Positions 61,355 to 64,000 of a DNA stretch of 64,000 nucleotides are shown in pieces. The position numbers and the translations under genes are program-made. Every line of letters begins with the position of its first letter. Within the stretch, counting starts at the first letter, position 1. A model generated the notes under the pieces. It ran no database searches. It saw nothing but the letters and a program-made list of their open reading frames with translations, and was not told where the DNA came from. The DNA comes from Polyangiaceae bacterium (GTDB taxonomy: Bacteria > Myxococcota_A > Polyangia > Polyangiales > Polyangiaceae), in NCBI GenBank assembly GCA_029266615.1, contig JAQSWN010000035.1:1-64000 (forward strand), written 5' to 3'.

Positions 61355-63424
61355 TTAGATTCCGGCCTCTCGGGCCCCAGGCGCTTGCAGCAGGGCGGCC
61401 GCTTCCTCGCCCGTCGTCACCGGCGCCGCGCAGGCGAAACTGCGGCAAACGTAGAGCGCGGCTTGGGTCCCGACGAGCTTCTTTCCTTGTGCCAGCGGCA
61501 GCGTCGAGGCGTGCTTCGGCATCAGCCGCGCTTCGATGCGGTTGGGCGCGTAACGCCGCGCGATCTCCGCGGCCAAGTCGTCGTAGCCGCTCACTCCGGG
61601 CTCACCGACGAGCACCAGCTCGAGCGAGGCCTCGGTCATGAAGTCCAGCGCGTTCAGCGTGCTGCCGAACGCGCGCGGCAGACGTTCCACCGACTTGGCG
61701 TAACCACGTAGCGCGTCCCGAGCCCGCTCCTCCCATTCGGGGCGATTCAGGTGCCGCGCGAGTCGAGCCAGCGCCATCGCCGCGACCGCGTTCGGATTCG
61801 GGAGCGCGCCGTCGTGGCCATCGCGCACTCGCGCGATGAGCGCCTCGTGATCGTGCGCAGTTTGATAGAAGGGACCGCCCTGGGCGTCGCCGAAGTCCTT
61901 CAGCAGTCGCTCGGCGAGCCGGGCCGCCTCGTTCAAGTGCTGTTCGTCACCCGAGACCTCGTAAAGGCTGACCAAGCCCTGCGTCAGGTACGCGTAGTCC
62001 TCCAAATAGCCGAATAGGTGCGACTTCCCCGCCCGCGCGGTGCGGAACAAGCCGCCGTCGGGCCGTACGAGCGCGGTCCGAATGTGCTCGGCCGCGCGAG
62101 CGCCGCTCTCGGCGTAACCGCGCTCCGGGAAGACGCGCGCCGCGGTCGCGAACGCGTCGATCATGAGGCCGTTCCACGCCACCAGGATCTTGTCGTCCAG
62201 GAGCGGCGGCACGCGGCGGCTCCTGGCCTCGTACAGGATCGGGATCGAACGCTGCAAGGAGGCGCGAAGCTCCGCGACCGGGATGCCCAACTCTTCCGCC
62301 ACTTCTTCGTGGGTACGCTGCACCCGAAGCACGTTCAGGCCTTCCCAATTACCCTGAGGGGTGACGTCGTAGTAGGCGCAAAAATCCGCGGCGTCTTCCG
62401 CGCTGAGCAGCTCCTCTACCTCGTGCGGCTCCCAGACGAAGAATTTACCTTCCACGCCCTCGCTGTCCGCGTCGGTCGCGCTGTAGTAGCCGCCTTCGGG
62501 GCTTTGCATCTCCCGCGCGACGTAGTCCAGCGTTTCTTGCGCGATGCGCGCGTACTCCGCGTCGCCCGTGAGCTGGAACGCCTCCGTGTAGACTTTGGCG
62601 AGCTGGGCGTTGTCGTACAGCATCTTCTCGAAGTGCGGCACGTGCCAGCGCTCGTCCGTCGAATAACGGGCAAAACCGCCGCCGAGTTGGTCGTACATGC
62701 CGCCCGCCTTCATGCCGTCCAACGTGCCTTTCAGCATGCGGAGCGCGAGCGCGTCGCTCGTGCGCCGCACGAAGCGGAGCATCAGCTCCAAGCTCTGGCC
62801 GGGGGGAAACTTCGGCGCCTTGCCGAACCCGCCGTACCGGGAGTCGTAGCTCTGCGCCAGCTGTTCGATGGCCGCCTTCTGGCTGTCGAGGGACAAGCCG
62901 CCGCTCGGACCCGGGCCTGAAAGCTGCTGCACGTGCTGGGTCAGCTGCTGCGCTTGCGCCACCAAGGTTTCGCGATCGGTTCGCCACAGCTCGGCTAGCT
63001 TTTGCAGCACGGTGGTGAAGCCGGCTCGGCCGTGGCGGTCTACGGGGGGGAAATACGTGCCCGCGAAGAACGGCTGCTGCTCTGGCGTCAAAAACACCGT
63101 CATCGGCCAGCCGCCGCTGCCCGACATCGCCACGGTGGCGCTCATGTAGATGTCGTCCAAATCCGGGCGCTCTTCGCGGTCCACCTTGATGCAAACGAAC
63201 GACTCGTTCATCAGCTCGGCGATGGCGCGGTTTTCGAACGACTCGCGCTCCATCACGTGGCACCAGTGGCACGCGGCGTAACCGATGCTCAAAAATATCG
63301 GTTTGTCCTCGCGGCGGGCGCGGTCTAGCGCCTCCTCACCCCAGGGGTACCAATCCACTGGGTTCTTGGCGTGCTGCAGCAGGTAGGGGCTGGTCTCGCC
63401 GGCCAGGCGGTTTTCCCGAGCCAT
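61355..63424 (-). CDS. yyaL: YyaL/DUF255 family thioredoxin-domain protein
   Basis: A 689-aa protein. A thioredoxin-like N-terminus has '[18 protein letters not shown]' and a CxxC pair (Cys52, Cys55) in 'ACHWCHVM'. A large alpha/alpha-toroid follows, as in N-acylglucosamine epimerase-like folds, with blocks '[12 protein letters not shown]', '[13 protein letters not shown]' and '[14 protein letters not shown]'. Length matches bacterial YyaL and the animal homologue SPATA20. No biochemical activity is agreed. It leads a two-gene operon and is divergent from the ECF sigma gene. Confidence 0.9.
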   Translation of the reverse strand: MARENRLAGETSPYLLQHAKNPVDWYPWGEEALDRARREDKPIFLSIGYAACHWCHVMERESFENRAIAELMNESFVCIKVDREERPDLDDIYMSATVAMSGSGGWPMTVFLTPEQQPFFAGTYFPPVDRHGRAGFTTVLQKLAELWRTDRETLVAQAQQLTQHVQQLSGPGPSGGLSLDSQKAAIEQLAQSYDSRYGGFGKAPKFPPGQSLELMLRFVRRTSDALALRMLKGTLDGMKAGGMYDQLGGGFARYSTDERWHVPHFEKMLYDNAQLAKVYTEAFQLTGDAEYARIAQETLDYVAREMQSPEGGYYSATDADSEGVEGKFFVWEPHEVEELLSAEDAADFCAYYDVTPQGNWEGLNVLRVQRTHEEVAEELGIPVAELRASLQRSIPILYEARSRRVPPLLDDKILVAWNGLMIDAFATAARVFPERGYAESGARAAEHIRTALVRPDGGLFRTARAGKSHLFGYLEDYAYLTQGLVSLYEVSGDEQHLNEAARLAERLLKDFGDAQGGPFYQTAHDHEALIARVRDGHDGALPNPNAVAAMALARLARHLNRPEWEERARDALRGYAKSVERLPRAFGSTLNALDFMTEASLELVLVGEPGVSGYDDLAAEIARRYAPNRIEARLMPKHASTLPLAQGKKLVGTQAALYVCRSFACAAPVTTGEEAAALLQAPGAREAGI

Positions 63425-63447
63425 GCTCAGGCGGTACCACGGCTGAA

Positions 63448-63476
63448 TTGGCGAAGCTCTGGCTTTTGACTACTGT
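63448..63476 (+). promoter_or_regulatory. candidate sigma-70-type promoter of the ECF gene, near-leaderless
   Basis: TTGGCG (63448-63453) and TACTGT (63471-63476) are exactly 17 bases apart. TACTGT ends 8 bases before TTG 63485, so the transcript would begin at the start codon. The same hexamer TTGGCG precedes map. No Shine-Dalgarno sequence is present. Confidence 0.42.
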
Positions 63477-63484
63477 CCGGCTCG

Positions 63485-64000
63485 TTGTCAGACCCGCGCA
63501 GCGACGAGCAGCTGATGGCCGCCTACACGGCCGGCGACAGCGCGGCGTTTCGCGCCATTTTCGAGCGCTACGCGCCGCTGCTGCTCCGCGCGATGCGGAG
63601 GGAGCTCTACGTCCGTGAGGAAGCGAACGACTTGGTGCAGCAGACGTTCTTGCAGCTGCACCGCGCGCGCGCCGACTTCGACTCCTCGCAGAAGCTCAAG
63701 CCGTGGATCTTCACGATCGCCATGAACTTGAAGCGCGAGTATTTCCGGCGCAAGAAGCGACGACCGGAGCGCTCGCTCGACGCCGAGTCGGCGGTCGAAC
63801 CAATCGTGGGCGCCCTAGGGGCAGCGCACGTAGATGCCCGGCGGACCCTGGCGCGCGTTTTGGTCGATCTGCCCGCCGACCAACGTGAGGTCATCGAGCT
63901 GCACTGGTTCGACGGCTTGGAATTTCCTGAAGTTGCGCAGGTGGTAGGTGCCAGTGTGAGCGCGGTCAAGGTCCGGGCTCACCGCGGGTACGTACGGCTG
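63485..64000 (+). CDS. ECF sigma factor, cut off by the window end
   Basis: The first 172 codons of a sigma-70 family ECF factor. Region 2 holds 'EEANDLVQQTFLQLHRARADF' and 'KPWIFTIAMNLKREYFRRK'. Region 4 begins at 'LPADQREVIELHWFDGLEFPEVAQVVGASVSAVKVR' (about 63870-63980) and the frame runs to the last base of the window with no stop. TTG 63485 gives the usual 'SDEQLMAAYTAGD' opening; ATG 63515 is internal to it. A likely anti-sigma gene would lie beyond the window. Confidence 0.88.
   Translation, partial: MSDPRSDEQLMAAYTAGDSAAFRAIFERYAPLLLRAMRRELYVREEANDLVQQTFLQLHRARADFDSSQKLKPWIFTIAMNLKREYFRRKKRRPERSLDAESAVEPIVGALGAAHVDARRTLARVLVDLPADQREVIELHWFDGLEFPEVAQVVGASVSAVKVRAHRGYVRL

Overview
The window is high-GC bacterial DNA, densely packed with genes on both strands and often with overlapping stop/start codons. 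Its content points to a myxobacterium, probably of the Polyangiales/Sorangiineae type (inference). The signs are many lipoproteins with Gly/Ser/Thr/Ala-rich linkers behind the lipobox, PA14 and Kunitz domains in secreted proteins, hybrid histidine kinases, an NtrC-type regulator, a eukaryote-like Ser/Thr kinase, ECF sigma factors and TerB/GYF domains. I see no rRNA, tRNA, insertion sequence, integrase or CRISPR array.

Layout. 1-7.9 kb: a giant PA14 lipoprotein, a beta-propeller lipoprotein and an outer-membrane barrel. 7.9-12.1 kb: serine acetyltransferase, HAD phosphatase, a DUF4230 protein and a hybrid histidine kinase. 12.7-20.9 kb: a lipoprotein, a ROK kinase with a PIG-L deacetylase, a Kunitz-domain lipoprotein, UDP-glucose dehydrogenase coupled to a flippase-like membrane protein, a CapA-like protein and a TerB protein. 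21-26.7 kb: membrane protein, pseudopilin, methionine aminopeptidase coupled to a HipA-like kinase, lipoprotein, M48 protease, nucleotidyltransferase.

26.7-46.4 kb is a pectin/uronate locus. Leftward from a 399-bp divergent control region run a hexuronate-type MFS transporter, a lipoprotein, a KduI/IolB-family isomerase, KduD and KDPG aldolase. Rightward run a von Willebrand A lipoprotein, a DUF4861-GH105 unsaturated glucuronyl/galacturonyl hydrolase, a small lipoprotein, two paralogous outer-membrane barrels, two Cys-rich lipoproteins and a family-3 pectate lyase. A PAS hybrid kinase and a putative tagaturonate epimerase (UxaE) follow. Together they would cut pectin outside the cell, import oligomers, and convert unsaturated uronates and galacturonate to 2-keto-3-deoxygluconate and pyruvate. 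2-keto-3-deoxygluconate kinase, UxaC and UxaB are not in the window. Two genes of the leftward operon, the transporter and the lipoprotein, carry apparent single-frame shifts.

46.6-52.7 kb: a surface barrel protein, an ECF sigma factor with its membrane partner, a propeller lipoprotein, a GYF-domain protein with coding minisatellites, then a guanidine-II (mini-ykkC) riboswitch in front of an SMR guanidinium-exporter gene that lacks its last membrane segment, and a PP2C/SpoIIE-like phosphatase. 52.9-57.2 kb: a signalling block of NtrC-type regulator, a HisKA-receiver-HPt protein with no ATPase domain, and a Ser/Thr kinase with an N-terminal membrane domain. 57.3-64 kb: an alpha-helical toroid-like protein, a small membrane protein, HflK/HflC, a conserved membrane protein, YyaL and an ECF sigma factor cut by the window end.
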